Counted from the stretch's first letter, positions 25,601-40,600 are shown. The stretch is DNA of 64,000 bases from Branchiostoma floridae (GCF_000003815.2 NC_049994.1:2715214-2779213), one strand, 5' to 3'. Translations and numbers: made by a program. The notes: generated from the letters alone by a model not told the origin.

Positions 25601-28600
25601 GGATATTTAGCAGGTGTAAATGTGTGTGTACGAGGTGTCTGACTGTCCCAGCGCTGACACGTCTTGCCTGTTTTGGTCACAGAGACTGTTCCTCGGTAGG
25701 ATGTACCATCTCCCGACTGGCAATCTCCTAGAATGGTGGAATGTAAAAAGACATTTTTAAGAGCACCCTCACACACAGGGCCGATATTGTGGCATACACT
25801 AATACTTTTCGGAAGCACCCATGCCATCACAGCCTCAGCTAAATGGTATTAGGGGCGTAGCCACTAACCAACTGTCAGAAAATCAGAGAAAGGCCTTCAT
25901 GTTGTCCAAAGGATCCATATAATTTGGTCATATAAGGCGCCTTCATCAATATCCAAGAGCCATATATAAAATCTTTATCCAATTCAGGAAGGATTCTCCA
26001 AATCCAAACAATCTTAACACTTTGAGAATGAAGTCTTGTCTTATTTTATCAAAAGCTTTCTGGAAATCCGCAACAAAAATCAAGCCTGGCTTTTCGTTAA
26101 GATCATGATATTCTATGATTTCTAATATTTTTCGTATATTGTCACTTATATTACGTCCTTGTAAAAATCCCGTCTGATCGTATGAGACAAGGCTTGAGAT
26201 TACATTTTTCATGCGCAAGGCTATGCACTTTGATAAAATTCTGGTGTCACAATTTAACAATGTTATGGGTCGCCAGTTTTTCATACTAGTGGGGTTTTTA
26301 TCTTGCCCAGTTGGGTCCTGTTTAAGAATTTGAGAAATGAGACCAATTTTTTGGGACTCAGACAGATGCCCCACCTGAAAGGAGTAATTGAATGAGTCTA
26401 GCATTGGTTGTTTTAAGATGTTAAAAAAGGTTTTATAAAAATCAGTAGGGAGTCCGTTAAGACCTGGAGACTTTCCACTAGAAAAAGATTCGACAGCTAA
26501 TTTCAATTCCTTTTCAGTTATCAAACCTTCACAGCTGTTACATTGGCCAGATGATAAAACGGGGGCCGCTTTTGGAAAAAAGGGTAAGAATACATCACTG
26601 TCTAAAGACATGGGAGAATTTTCGAACGCATAAAGATTAGCATAGAATTTTACTTGCTCCTGCAGAATGTTTTGAGGCTCCGTGAAGATCAATCCATCTG
26701 AATTCACAAGTGTCGTCATGTTTTTCTTTGCATGACCCCTACTAAGTTCATGAAAAATTTAGTACATTTTTCTTCCTGCTCCATAAATTTGGCTCTTCTG
26801 TTTGCGATTAAATTATTAGCTTTTGCTTGGTAAATTAATTCTAGTTCATATTTTTTCCTTTGTAATTTATGAAAGGTGTCACTATCTGGGGATGCGTCTA
26901 ATATTTTCTGCAGGCTGTCGATCTCACTGGTAAGGAGTGATTCAGAATTTTTACTTTGTTTCCGTTTCCAAGACGAATATCTAATTATCTGACCGCGCAC
27001 GGCACACTTGAACGATTCCCATACCATGTGAGGATCGGCTGAACCATTATTGAACATAAAGAATTCTGAAATAAAGCTAGAGATCTCCTTAAAAAATGTT
27101 GGATCATCTAAAAGTTCTTGATTAAATTTCCAAAAACCAGGACCTCTTGGTATTACAGACGTTACCACAGAAATGCCAATCAAAGAATGGTCCGATCTTA
27201 AGCCGTACTCAATCGAGGTATTTGTAACCTTTGGTATTAAAGAAAATGAAATCAAAAAGTAGTCTAGGCGACTGGCTTGTTTGTTTCTTCGCCACGTATA
27301 ACGTATAGTTTCAGGGTTTTTCAATCGCCAAATATCTACTAAATCAAGTGTATCAGAAAGTTCCAAGAGTGCCTGAGTAGCATGTGGATGATAGTTAACT
27401 GGCTGTTGGCCAGCTCTGTCTTTACTTACATCAAAAACAGTATTAAAGTCACCGGTCAATACTACATTATCATTACAATTTACCATTGTCAGGATATTTC
27501 TTTCCACATTCTCAAAAAAGACTTTGTCGTCTTTGTTTGGTGCGTATATATTAATTAAGCAGATACGAAGTTTACCAACAGTCAAATCTAATATAATGAA
27601 TCTTCCTTCATTATCTTTTTTGACTTCATTTATCTGAAAAGACAAATCATTTTTAAATAATACCAAAACCCCGCAACTATTTTCCCTTCCATGACTAAAC
27701 AAAATCTGTCCATCCCAATCTGCAATCCATTCCTTTTCCCGCTCTTCACTGGAATGAGTTTCTTGTAGGCATAAAACTGAATACGGTTTGTCCTTCAAAA
27801 AGGTAAAGATTTCCCGTCTTTTTTCTTTCTTTCCTAAGCCATTACAATTGAAACTAGCTACCGAAAGCTAACTTTGAGGCGGGAAGGAAAGGGAGTAGAA
27901 ATGGTATCAATTGGAATTTTGACGAGAATGTTCCAGTCTTTTGATATGGAAATTTGGTTCGCCAGATGGACCTCATGAATAACAATAGTGGGCTTGGAAC
28001 CAGCAGGTGGATGGGATTCCAGACATAATTGTACACTTGCAAACATAGTAACAATTACTGAGACAAAAAGAAGACATTCTACAAACAACATAAACAATAT
28101 CGGCAAATCACGGTCTAACATGATGAACAGTTCAGTAGGATTTTGCTCCCCGTGTAGTTAAGCTTAGGAGCCAAAGTATAATTAAGTTTGAGCGAGTAGT
28201 GGGAATAAATGTCTTATCAGGACAATGTCATGTAGCCTTTAGAAAGTCACTGGTTTTCCTTTCCCATCTCTCCAATATCCATTGTAGAACCTGTATTTCA
28301 CCCCCTGTTCGTACGCCTGTTTGACATTTTCCCGCCACTTACGTTTTTCTTGCAGATCAGCACCATATCCAGCAGCATATCCAAGAGCCATTACAAAGAT
28401 AATTTCTGATTTTTTTTGTGCTCGGTATGTACTGAAACTGAATCAGATGCGAGCCAAGAACGTGAAAATAACGTTTGTTTAAACAATTATTCATCAGGAA
28501 GTTTTATAAAAGCAATGGAGCAAGTATCAAATAGTTTGAGGTGAGCATAATTGTTTTGACAAAAGGAACTTTACTTCCACCCTTACAATATTTCTAGCCA

Positions 28601-31600
28601 CTGACCTGTAATTTTGTAGACCTCGTTTCCTAGAGGCCCTCCTTTGCCGTCAAAAGCACAGACTGTAGAAGGACCATGCTTTTTGTAGGTGTTGAGCCCA
28701 TCAGCAGACCCAAAACATTGCCCGCCATCATGTAGACCAAACATGGGGAAACCACGAGAAAGTGCTACTTGGTAACACTTTTCAATGGGGTTGTCCCGTA
28801 CCCAGTGGACTTCACCGTCTAGAAGTGGATCTGTCCTCTCCAGTGTTGGAATGGCGCGGTCATCATTTGTGTCCTTCCAGCAGCCCAGCCTGGTGTACCC
28901 AATGATGGTCACTGCATTAATAAAAGGCAGATTTCCACGAGTTCTTAACATTATGCACGGTGGTGAAACCTGACGTGTCCTCGCAGTGGGCACGGGTTTA
29001 CACGGGCTGCCTGTTCTCAGGACACGCGAAGATTCCACGCGTCCCGCTGTTGCACACTTCCCGAGTTACACAATCATCGTTAACAAAAACGAGAGCTGTG
29101 AAGTGTCTGGTAGTTTAGTTATGTGAATTGTCAAGTAAAATATACATTGAACCTTTACCACATTTCGGTATGTACTTGCGGGAAAATCAATAATGAAACC
29201 GACGCCAACAGTACGCTGAATAAGATTTGCAATACGTTGCTATCACCTATTGATCAAAATCGTGCCTTATATAATACGAAACTTGACTAACTATTTTACC
29301 TCTATATACAGATAGAGTCATATCATAATAAGGCATCACATCATAGGCACCCCGAAATTCCGACACATAAAGTCTACCATTCTGTTGGTGTTGTCGCTAT
29401 GGTTACGGTTATGGTAAACTGGCCCGAGACCGACGAGATCTGATATCTGAGCTAATTATAAACCCTCGTGTATGTAGCCATCTAACAGTTGCGACTGATA
29501 TGGTTTCCCTTTTCAGCAAAATTGACAGCAGCAGCAGTAGAAAATGAATCACCATATTGAAGGCCGCTACCGGGGTAATAAAAATCGTATGGCGATGGAA
29601 AAACTTTGAACATGTTCAAAATCTATTTCAGCTCTATTTTCTTTACAGGAGGCTCCCCGATTTACTATGGTTTACCTGCGATTGACGCAGGTTCGCTCAT
29701 CGCACGATGCCCGACGACCTTTGTGACCCCGCCTTTACATAATTAAACTATTGCGCCTAATTCTTAAGCATCCCCGACGTACAGCACTAATACAGCGCAG
29801 GAAACCTCCATCGAGTTAATGGTACAAGCTTTGTGAACGGGGCTTCACAAACAAATCCTACAAAAATACTCGTTGGTGAAGGTAACAACGCACGTGCTCG
29901 CTTTAACCAATCATCTTGCCTCTGGATGAGTGTGCGACTTTGTAGGAGACATAGAACTTACATCTGTATAGTGTGCGACTTTGTAGGAGACATAGAACTT
30001 ACCTCTGGATGAGTGTGCGACTTTCTAGGAGATATAGAACTTACCTCTGGATGAGTGTGCGACTTTGTAGGAGAAATGGAACCCCTGGGCCGTGCTACTC
30101 CCGCCAGATGAAAACCTCACGAACAGCTGGTTAGATGTGCTGGTGATGTGGATGACAAGCATGTGCCCTGTTAAGCTGGAAATCAAAATTAATCAGTATT
30201 GCCTCTGTTCTACGTTGCGGTATTTCTACTATGACTTTTGGACCCCAGGGCCTGGCAGGAAGCTCCAGCCTGGCAGTAGGCACCATGACGGCTTTTGATA
30301 AAAGCCTAGACTAGCAGCAGGCACTATGGCGGCTACTGATAAAAGCCTAGCCTAGCAGCAGGCACCATGACGGTTCCCGATGAAAGTCTAGCCCAGCAGC
30401 AGGCACTATGACGGCTCCTGATGAAAGCCTAGCCTAGCAGCAGGCACCATGACGGTTCCCGATGAAAGTCTAGCCCAGCAGCAGGCATTATGACGGCTCC
30501 TGATGAAAGCCTAGCCTAGCAGCAGGCACCATGACGGCCTATGATGAAAGCCTAGCCTAGCAGCAGGCACTATGACGGCTCCTGATGAAAGCCTAGCCTA
30601 GCAGCAGGCACCATGACGGCTGCTGATAAAAGCATACCTCAGGAAGTCAGAACCTCGAAGCTTCCTTGGCCATATAAACATCATCAGAATCGGAACATGG
30701 AATGTTCGCATTATGTTCAAAATCCCCAACACGACACAGGTAAGCAGAGAAATGATGAACTATAACCTAGATGTTATTGGTGTGAGTGAATGCAGATGGA
30801 CTGGCTCTGGACATACAGTCATTTCTATAGTACCAATGAATTGCTTATATGTTCATTCATTCATTCATTCATTCATTCATTCATTCATTCATTCATTCAT
30901 TCATTCATTCATTCATTCATTCATTCATTCAAGCTCTGGTCAATTCGGCATAAATATGAGATGTCCTGATTTTGACTTGTGTAGATTTCTTCGAATTTCA
31001 ATAATACATGATTCAAGATTTCTAATTTTTGCTATTCGTCTTGATCACATGAGTCTCTCCACTCTTTCCCAATTTTTTTCCAACCTGGCGCAGCTAAGAT
31101 TAACAACTGAAATCAAGTACAGGATGCTGAAATGGCTTGGTCTTTGTTATGAGAATTGCAGACAACAAAATTCCCCCTTAATTAAAGATGCCCTTTCATG
31201 GAGACTTTGGTGTGATGATAAAGAGAAAAGAACAGTGTCAGACGTCCTGGCGTGAATGAGGCCCTCCTGACGGTCAACACAAACTGAAGCGAAGGACAGA
31301 CGCAGATGGAAGAAAAATGTTATGGCCTTATGGCTTGCAAGGGATGAAGAGTATAAGTACTAAGAAAGTATTTCTGAACCTAGTAATTTACAACAAAACT
31401 CATTCCCTACATTAACCAGCAGCAGACTTCTCTTCTTGGAAGAAACTTTTCATTGATGACATCACCTTTGTAATTCTGTTGCACCATCACTGTCTCCATC
31501 GTATATGGTCAGAAAGGCATCACCGTCCTCAAGGTAGAAGTACTCAAATGTGAGAAGAATCATTCTTCCTTCTGGCACGGTGATCGTCCAGTCACAAGTC

Positions 31601-34600
31601 TCATCGTTGCCGAAGTCATCGGGGTAGTTCGGTGATGTCACAGTACCTCCAGGGGGAAACGTCAGGATACCTCCACACTCAGAAGCACTGGTCCGTGCTG
31701 TTGTGTCTGAGGGGATAAATAGTATCAACGGTCAACTGAAATCTGTGTCCTGAATGACTTTTCCTAAAATATTGTTGGCAACAATTAACGACACATAAAG
31801 TAGGTAAATATTTTTTTCGTGTTGCCATGGGGAAGGATGGAGGAAGAGAAGCATGGCCGTACGTGAAACCAGCACGCCCGGACAATGATGATGTATCCAT
31901 GGCAACGGGTTTCAGAAAGGCAAATTTTACAAAAATCACTCATTTTGGTGTTAACAATGGGATTTCAAGATTTTCTTGCTAAGCTAAACTTATTTTCATA
32001 TATATTCAATATGTAACACATATAAGTTGTACATTTATGATTAAGAATTCATAAATTATGCTAATGAGAGGACGAAATTGCTCAAAATCCAAGATGGCCG
32101 ACAATATCATGATGAAAAGGATAACCACCTTATTTTAACTCGGATTTCATCACTTCTTGGTATTTTCTTACAGGTATTATGGAAATTCCCCGTTTTGGCC
32201 AAATAATCAATTGATGGAGTCATAATTACGTCATATTTCGTCATAATGATATAAAGATTTTAGTAATTATAAAAATCGACGAGTATATCAACCCTTGCAA
32301 ATTTGATGATCGTATAGTAAGCCGTTTTGAAAATATTAAGGGGGGGGGGTGAGCCCCCCAGTCTAGAGAGGGTTAATTTAACAGTTAGATAAATTACTAT
32401 AATACTGAAATATCAACTTGAAAGTCCATCTGTGTTGGTACAAGTCATTATTGAACTAGTTTAAAATATAATATCCAACACAATTCCCAACGTATTCACA
32501 CAGAATCACCGTGTCATTCGGTCTCACTGTTCAGAGTACAAATTTTGGAATTAAATCCCAGAACAATACAAATGAAGACCACAGGGCTTTAGACTGCTAA
32601 ACTAGAGACAAGTTTTTGTACATATACTCATACGTGTCGTGTAATAAAAACATTACCTATGTAGGAGAATCTGAAGCCCTGAGCCGTGGCATAGGAGTTT
32701 GAGGTAAACCTCGCGAAGATCTGGTTAGAGGTGCTGGTTGTCGTGTTGACTGACACTGATAACCCTGTTATGCTGGAAATCAAAATAGATCATTATTACC
32801 TCTATTCTATATTACCAAGAAAATTTTGAAGCTTTTGATTCTGAAGCTAACAAATTACACCAGAACTCACTCTCTGCATTATCCAAACTTCTCTACTCCG
32901 GACGAAACTGTTTGGCCGTTCAGGACATTACCTTAGCAATTCAAAGGCACTATCACTGTCTCCATCGTAGATTTTCAACCAGTCAGAACGGGGCTCAAGG
33001 TAAACAGTGTCAAACGTAAGAAGAATGAGTGCTCCTTCTGCCACAGTGATCGTCCACTCACAAGTCACATCGTTGCCGTAGTCATCGGGGTAGTTCGGTG
33101 ATGTCACAGTACCTCCGGGTGGAGCCGTCAGGATGCCTCCACATCCATGAGCATTGGTCGGTGCTGCGGTGTCTAAGGGAATATATAACATCAACGGTCA
33201 ACTGCAATATGTAACCGGTAGACCGGAATTTTGTCAAACTACGGCTTCTTTCATCATTTTACATGGATTTCTACTGGATTTTTGCTTGTGAAAAGTCATT
33301 TAATTTAATTCTGGCCGTGATTTGTATTACGCTATATGCCCCCCCCCCCCCCCATATTTCTTGGTGGTAACAAGATTTTCATCATCCAACGTCGTTTGGT
33401 CAATGATAGTTGATTTAAGTAAAAAGAACAAGGTACGTATTGGTCCCGTTTTCATGTGAAGGCAGGTAAAAAAATTGAAAATTCCTAGGGTAAGAAAACG
33501 ATTTTACCCCCCCCCCCCCCCCGGCTTATTACGGTGCTGCAATGGAACGTCCAATTTTGATAAGTCGACATCTGGATATGCTACCGTGGTGACAGAAACA
33601 AGACTACTTGGTCCCCAGATTCAGTCGGACCTTGGGTGGGACGCACAAGTGGACGGTATGGTGACTAAGGGGAGTAGGCGGCTGTTTCTACTTTGCAGAC
33701 TACGACGGGCCGGCCCCCCAACAGCTGACTTCACTGCCATTTACTGCGAGAACGTTCGACCGCTGCTTGAGTATGCAGCTCCAGTTTGGAACGCCACCCT
33801 CAACAACAAACAAATCAACATACTAGAATGCGTTCAGAAACGTGTTTGTAGGATTATGTTGGTTTGCAAGTACGCTACACATTCGGAAGCCCTTTCAATA
33901 TTGGTGGATTTTCAGACTTTTTCTGATCGTAGACACGACCTCTGCTTGCACTTTGCAAAGAAGGTACAACAGTCGCCACACTTCTGTTCCTGGCTGCCTC
34001 CAACACGAGGAGAATATCATGGTATACTACTCAAAAACGTCAGTTCTCTCAAGTAAGGAGTGCTAAGCGCTACACCACGATTGCTAAACTTTTGAGATAT
34101 GAGGTATCCGGACTCTTAATGGTGAAGGAAACAACGCCCCTGTGCTTGCTGTAATATATAACATTAACAATAACTNNNNNNNNNNNNNNNNNNNNNNNNN
34201 NNNNNNNNNNNNNNNNNNNNNNNNNNNNNNNNNNNNNNNNNNNNNNNNNNNNNNNNNNNNNNNNNNNNNNNNNNNNNNNNNNNNNNNNNNNNNNNNNNNN
34301 NNNNNNNNNNNNNNNNNNNNNNNNNNNNNNNNNNNNNNNNNNNNNNNNNNNNNNNNNNNNNNNNNNNNNNNNAAGCATTATTGTTTCGTTTTTGATTCTT
34401 AATTTTGAAGCTACTTTCACTCTTTCACTCTGAAAGAAACGTGATTGTGCGTTCAGAACATTACCTTATCAACTCTGATGCACTATCACTGCTTCCATCG
34501 TAGATTTTCAGATAGTCACGCCCCTCTGGTACGTCCATAAGGTCGAAGCTGTCAAACATGAGACGAACAATTCTATCTTCTGCCACGATGATCTTCCACA

Positions 34601-37600
34601 CACATGTCACATTGTTGTCGTAGTTATTGGGGTAGTTAGGTGACGTCACAGTACCTCCAGGGGGAGCCGTCAGGGTACCTCCACACACAGGGGCACTGGT
34701 CTCTGCTATGTCTGAGGGAGATAAAGAGCACCGAAGGTCAACTGCAATACGCAAAAAAAAATGTTATATTAAAACGTGTGCCTTAACGAGCGTAAATACG
34801 TGCAAGAGGTTGTTAAACAAGCGTGGACAATGTTGCGATAGGGACGTTTGTTACATGTAGCGTGCTGCGGGTTCCTACGCCATTGTATATCATAGCAACA
34901 ATGAACTAAACTCGCATATTGCAGTCACTTTATAAAAAGAAACATACGAAACAACGTAACGTTGATGTAACAATCCTGAATAAATGTACGTAAAAAACGT
35001 TAATACACCAAACGGTAGTAAACCACAGCCTGCCCTCCCCATCCCTATGGCAAGCTAGATATTGTTATACCTTTGTAGCCTACCTCACATCGTAATATGG
35101 TTATTCTCGACCATACTCATGTACCGTTTAATACTCATCAAAGTACTAGAGATCTGTATCAAAGTATTGCAATATTGAAGATAAAATGTATCACTTGATA
35201 CAGATGAAAGCCAGAACTAAGGTTACATAATACAAAAGGAAACGTGATCTCGATCCAGTTTAAGCTCACTGAAGAGCTAGTCGTTCACTGGTCGTGACAG
35301 AGAGGACAGACCGGGTTCATTGTACCGGGGAAAATCACCTAGCTCCTTTAGACAAGATAAAACGAACGGTGGACAACGGCTAAACGTCCTGTCCTAAAAA
35401 CTGCAACCCTTTCTGGTAGCGTACATGTCTGGTGCGGCAAGTGCACAGCCGGAATCGAACGCACAACTTCTAGTTCCACAGGCAGGGGTGCTAACAACTG
35501 GACTAATTATAAGCACGCTACCAAAGAGGCCTTACCACAGATCGGTACGTCACAATCCTCCCATCTAGCGCTGGGATCCGTGGTGTAGCACCACACTCCG
35601 GAATGTCCGTCCGGATTCCGGCAGTAGTTCTCATCCAATCCTGCAGCTGTGTGCTGGTGAGAATGGGGACTTTGACTGTCCCAGCGCTGACACGTCTTGC
35701 CTGTTGAGGTCACATTGACTGTTCCTAAGTAGGTTGCACCATCTCCCACCAGGCAACTCTCTGGTTCGGGAATTTAAAAGAATTAATGTTCAACAAACAG
35801 GTTTCTAAAAAAATGTTTCTTTTTGATATTAATAAACTCAAACAAGATGTCAGTTGTCAATGGCAAGCGCATTGCCGTCAAATTTGCGTCACATGTAATT
35901 TGGGACTCGCCATTTTTGATCGGCACTCTTATATTTTCTAGAATACATTTTTGGGGACATATCAGAAAATGGACATAAATGTTCATATGGTTTTTTGGTG
36001 GAAAAGTGAGTGGCGAAATTCGAGTTACAATAACTTGATTATACATTTCCTTGTGATATGGCTCACCATCATAAGCTTTGTCCAATTATGTCTACAAATT
36101 AGCATAACGTATGCATATTAAGAGTCTTTGCAAGAGAAACCAAGGCAGAGGTCGGAAGATGGGCGTCGGCCAAATCGGTTCATACTTTGTACGTAGGTAT
36201 GTGAAACCATGAACAGCCATATGGGCCACATCAAGTAAATTTTATGGATGACATCAGCGCGCGCATTAATTTTTGCCTGATTTAAGAAAATAAACAAGAT
36301 TTTTTTTTCTTCTGCAGGAAAAGTCAACATGACGATAAAATACCAAAATGAGCAAATATATTGTGTTGTAGCCTAATAAATGCACTTGTAGAAGTGACAC
36401 TTGCGAGGTACCCAGGACTGTAGGTATGGAAATGAAACTTATTGGAGAGTTGTAATTGTAAAAGTGACACCAATATGGAAGCCATGAGTTTGGTTACCAA
36501 CTTTGTTGGTGATTTCAGTCTACCACACTAGTGTCACTTTTACCACACCAGCACATGTCTTGAATACAGGAATGAATGACTTGTTGGGTCGGATGCCATG
36601 GTTTTTTCCCTATCATTCTTGTTTCAACGTCTATCACAACTTTATGGTGCCTTTTTAAAAAAGTATAGCCATCTTGTTTTTTTTTCGCCTACCTTGTTTT
36701 TTTCGCCCTATCGCACTATTTTTTGCCGTCTGCAAAGGATGTAATCCATAAAATTCACTTGCTGTGGCCATAGTTAAACCCTCCATCTATTTTCCGTTAT
36801 GGCATTGTGGGACTCCCACTCAGGGACCGTCGAAAATCAAACAATTTATGATTGATTTTTACTGAAATTGCGTAGGCTACCCTACCAAATGTGATAAAGA
36901 TACGAACATTTTTTATGTATGTAAAACATGGGTATTCTTGTTCTACAGACAAAAACTTGCAGGTGAAATATTAAAGTTAAGAGGGTGAACTAGGGGGTTA
37001 CCAGAATCACAGGAAGCAGAGGTTTCATCTCTGTGAACTTTAGTCATTTTGAAGGCCCATTAATTTTATATAATTATTTGCTACGTGCAGTGGCTCTGGT
37101 GGATGGTTTTAATGTTGCTGGAGAGAGAAACATCTACTTCTAAAAAACAATCGTCATCTAATCGGGCCATTCGTAATGTATGCAAAACGAGTCACTGAAT
37201 CCATGTGCACATATGTCCAGGGCACTCCTATACCGAATTTCAGGTCATTTGGTTGTAAAACCAGGGTGCAGGAACCAAAAATGTACTTTTTTTGTAAAAA
37301 AAAATGCCAAAAATTGCAAAATCATGCATTTCGTTATAATGTACAATAAAAGGTTTGTTGATTTATGGGCATATGATCAAGGCACCTCTGTACCAAATTT
37401 CAGGTGATTCGGTTGTAATACCAGGGTAAAGGGAGCAAAATATACTACACAGTTCTGGTCTAAAATTGCCAATAAAACTCAATAAAATCATTTTTAAAGC
37501 AGATATGAAAAAAAGGGGGTACTGTCCCACTCTACCCTTGTGCCAAATTTCAGGAGATGACGGATAAGAAGAAGAAAGAAGAAGCAGAAACATTACGAAT

Positions 37601-40600
37601 ACAATACTTTCACCATATCTGTGGTATGGCTGAAATATAATGACATGATGATTATTCACAATGTAAGCTTATGCACACATACAGGAACATGATGATACTC
37701 TAATGCTATTGCAAAGCCTCCATGCAATGAGACTATGCAATGCAAAATATAATTCTTACAACAGTATGCTGTCACTTAATTGCAAATGCTGCATACATCT
37801 GATCTCACTAATCCTTAATCAACCAGGATCATGAGTTTATGGGGCAGCTAAAAACAACTGATATACCAGGGATGAACATTTCTCTTGAAGAATGTACATT
37901 TTGTATACTTGATAATAATGCACTAGTCAATATCTTGTACATTATCTTTGATGGCTAAATGAAAAGACCTTAACATCAACCTACCTGCCCTTGCTCCAAA
38001 GAAGTTGACTTCTCGTAACCAAGGCTGCCAATTCCCATACGTTTCTGTGGCAGTGAATTTCCAGAATCGACCCGTGGTTGAGAAGCCCAAAAATTGCTGT
38101 GTCTGCGATGAAGCTGCCACATCTGTCACCGTCACCACGTCTTCCCAGTTGTATGGATCAGAAGTTGCCGATGTTTGGAGCTGGAACGTTGAAATATCGT
38201 GGGTTGTGTCTCCAAAGTTGGTGATGCTGATCTTGGAAAGAGTGTAAGGCACAACAAGGTCGAAGATGATGTACCACGGGCCTCGTTCACTTGGGTTCCA
38301 GTGGGAATGATAATCGCCATCAAGAATTTTGTCAGGACCAGCATTGGGCCAAGGTGTTTCTGTTGCGTTAATTGCCCAGTCACGAGATCTCTGCAGCCAA
38401 GTGTGGCCTTGTGGAAAAGAACAATTAAAAGGTTGAATAAAGGTTAAGCAACAATAGTACATATGTATTTTTTTAATTCAGTTTTACCACATTTGTGGAG
38501 GGGTTGACGTAACAGGTCACTATCGCCTTTGCAAGAAGTCAACCCAGAGACCAGATTGTAAGGTTTGATCCACTCACACCGGGAAGGACCCCTACTCGTT
38601 TCAATAAGTACGATGGGTTCTTTAACCTACTCGAGGTGTGGCTCTCCCCGAACACTCGATTTCCTATCTCTATACCAAAAGTGTTATTGAATCTATATAG
38701 GCATATGGCCAAGGCACATCTGTACCAAATTTCAGGTCATTCGATAGTAATACCAGGGTACGAGGGGGACCAAAATATACAGTTTTGATCTAAAATGACC
38801 AAAAAATCTCAACGAAATCAGTTGAGATGCAGATATGAAAAAATGTGAACTAGTATTCTGAATTGATTCCAGGTCAAAACGGAGTTTGCCCAATATGCCC
38901 CAGGCCCAGATGAAAGAATATACTCTTCCACGGGAGCTCCTATGCATAACCAACCGATTGGTTATTGGAATCGCGTCAGCTCCTATTTTTCCGAAAGTAT
39001 CACACACCTTCCATTCAGAAAATTTTCATCATGACATTACATGTAGCCATTCAACAATTACCAGTACTATAACTACGTGTAAGTACAGCTATAAGCTCCT
39101 TGTGATGTGGGTACATTTATTATTGTAGTGATTTTTTTTTATTCAAGGTGCAGTTACTGTGTAGTAGGAGTGTTTGTTTTCTTCAAGCTGAAAGCTTAAA
39201 TCTCCTTCTTGTTTTGTATGAGCCATTACCTAAACGGAGACTATCGAATTTTAAAAATAATTTAACCCCCTGTCGCTTCATAATTTTTTTTCTGAAAAAT
39301 CCCAGGACCAACAACTTAACTTGATATGGCTTTATCTACATAATTCATTTTCCTTCTTATGTATGTAATTCTGTATACCACTGTTAAACTGTTTTACTTT
39401 GTATGCTGATTAGCTATCGGGCCTAATCTCATCTTAGTGTAACAACTTCCTGCGCGTAGCGTGCCAGACCCTGAAGATAGGATTGTCGACCTTGTTCGAC
39501 GGTTTCGTAGGTCAGTCGGTTCATACCCTGGCACTGAGAGTGTTTTATTGGGCTGAAACTCTGGCAGTTTATCGTTACTTACAATTTGAATGTTCAAAGT
39601 CTAGACAACAACAACAACACCAGAAACACCTACATTTGCTCGGGAGAAAATACAGCACTTTTCTTTCCAGTCCAGTGAGAGAAATGTGGCCACTATAGAC
39701 AGGTGGCCACTATAGAGAATATGCTGATCTATTGACTAAGAGCAATACGTTACACATGATTTCAGTGCACTGATCTTTACTTATATTAACATAGCACAGG
39801 TAAGCCAATTGTTTAGATGTACAGTTCAAATAATTCTGAAGAGAAATATTGATGAGACAATAATCATTCCCGCCACTGTCAAATTTTCCCGCGATTTCTC
39901 GCCAAGTAAAATTGTCTCCATAGTCTCAACTGACCCTGCCATAGTCAAATCTACCGAAAATGATTTGTATTGCCATGCGGAATGTTCGTAGATTCATCGA
40001 CAAAGACGTTCAAGGCATGCGTACCTAAGCTACCGCCAAAATGACCCTTTTGCAAACTCCAAATCCTCGCAAACTACGATTTTAACCCGAGCGCAGAGTG
40101 ACATACATCCGATGTATGGTCACAATATGCATGTGTTTCTGTATATGCCTTATTTTTTGGTCCGCTTATGAATATCAATTAGCATTCGCCTTCCTCTTCG
40201 CTGATTGGCTTGCTCATTAATTGAATTAATTCTTGCTGCCGGCTCGATGCCGGTGCAGGTGTGGGGCTCTGTGGGGTAAACGTCCGAAAGGTCACGGCAT
40301 GGAGGCCGAAAGAAAACCAATTTTCACTCAAAAAAGTGCTGAAATTAAGCATTTTAAAGTAATTATGCCAAACATTTTACCTGAATCATTTGAACAACTA
40401 TCTTATGCCTATCTATGCCGAATTTTAGGTCACTTAATTGTAATACCAGGATACAGGGGGGCAAAATATACCGTTTAGGTAAAAAATGATCTTTAAACCT
40501 CAATAAAACCATTTAAAAGCATATATTACAAAAAGGAGAAAATAACATCAGGGTATTGGCCCGCTCTACCCTCGTGCCAAATTTCAAGTCATTCGGTTCA

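Larger units (their letters stand above)
34730..36000 (-). repeat. Segmental duplication, copy 1 (kringle-B and flanking introns)
   Basis: Introns on both sides of kringle-B match those around kringle-A: AGGGACGTTTGTTACATG and GCGGGTTCCTACGCC at 34.84 and 47.98 kb; GCGTCACATGTAATTTGG and ATTTTTGATCGGCACTCTTA at 35.89 and 49.85 kb. The neighbouring CUB halves (D and B) are paired too. At 35259-35262 an uninterrupted TTAA marks the empty site of the MITE in copy 2. Confidence 0.85.

Noticed and set aside
28239-28391. MALGYAAGYGADL frame as an extra coding exon of the mosaic gene
   Set aside because: No acceptor in the right phase, ends in a stop, and sits at the edge of the LINE; more likely element sequence.
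30284-30640. CRISPR-like regular spacing
   Set aside because: Units are contiguous 41-bp minisatellite copies without unique spacers, in a eukaryotic intron.
35400-35525. A functional tRNA gene
   Set aside because: A B box is present but no clean cloverleaf or anticodon stem could be traced; a SINE fits better.
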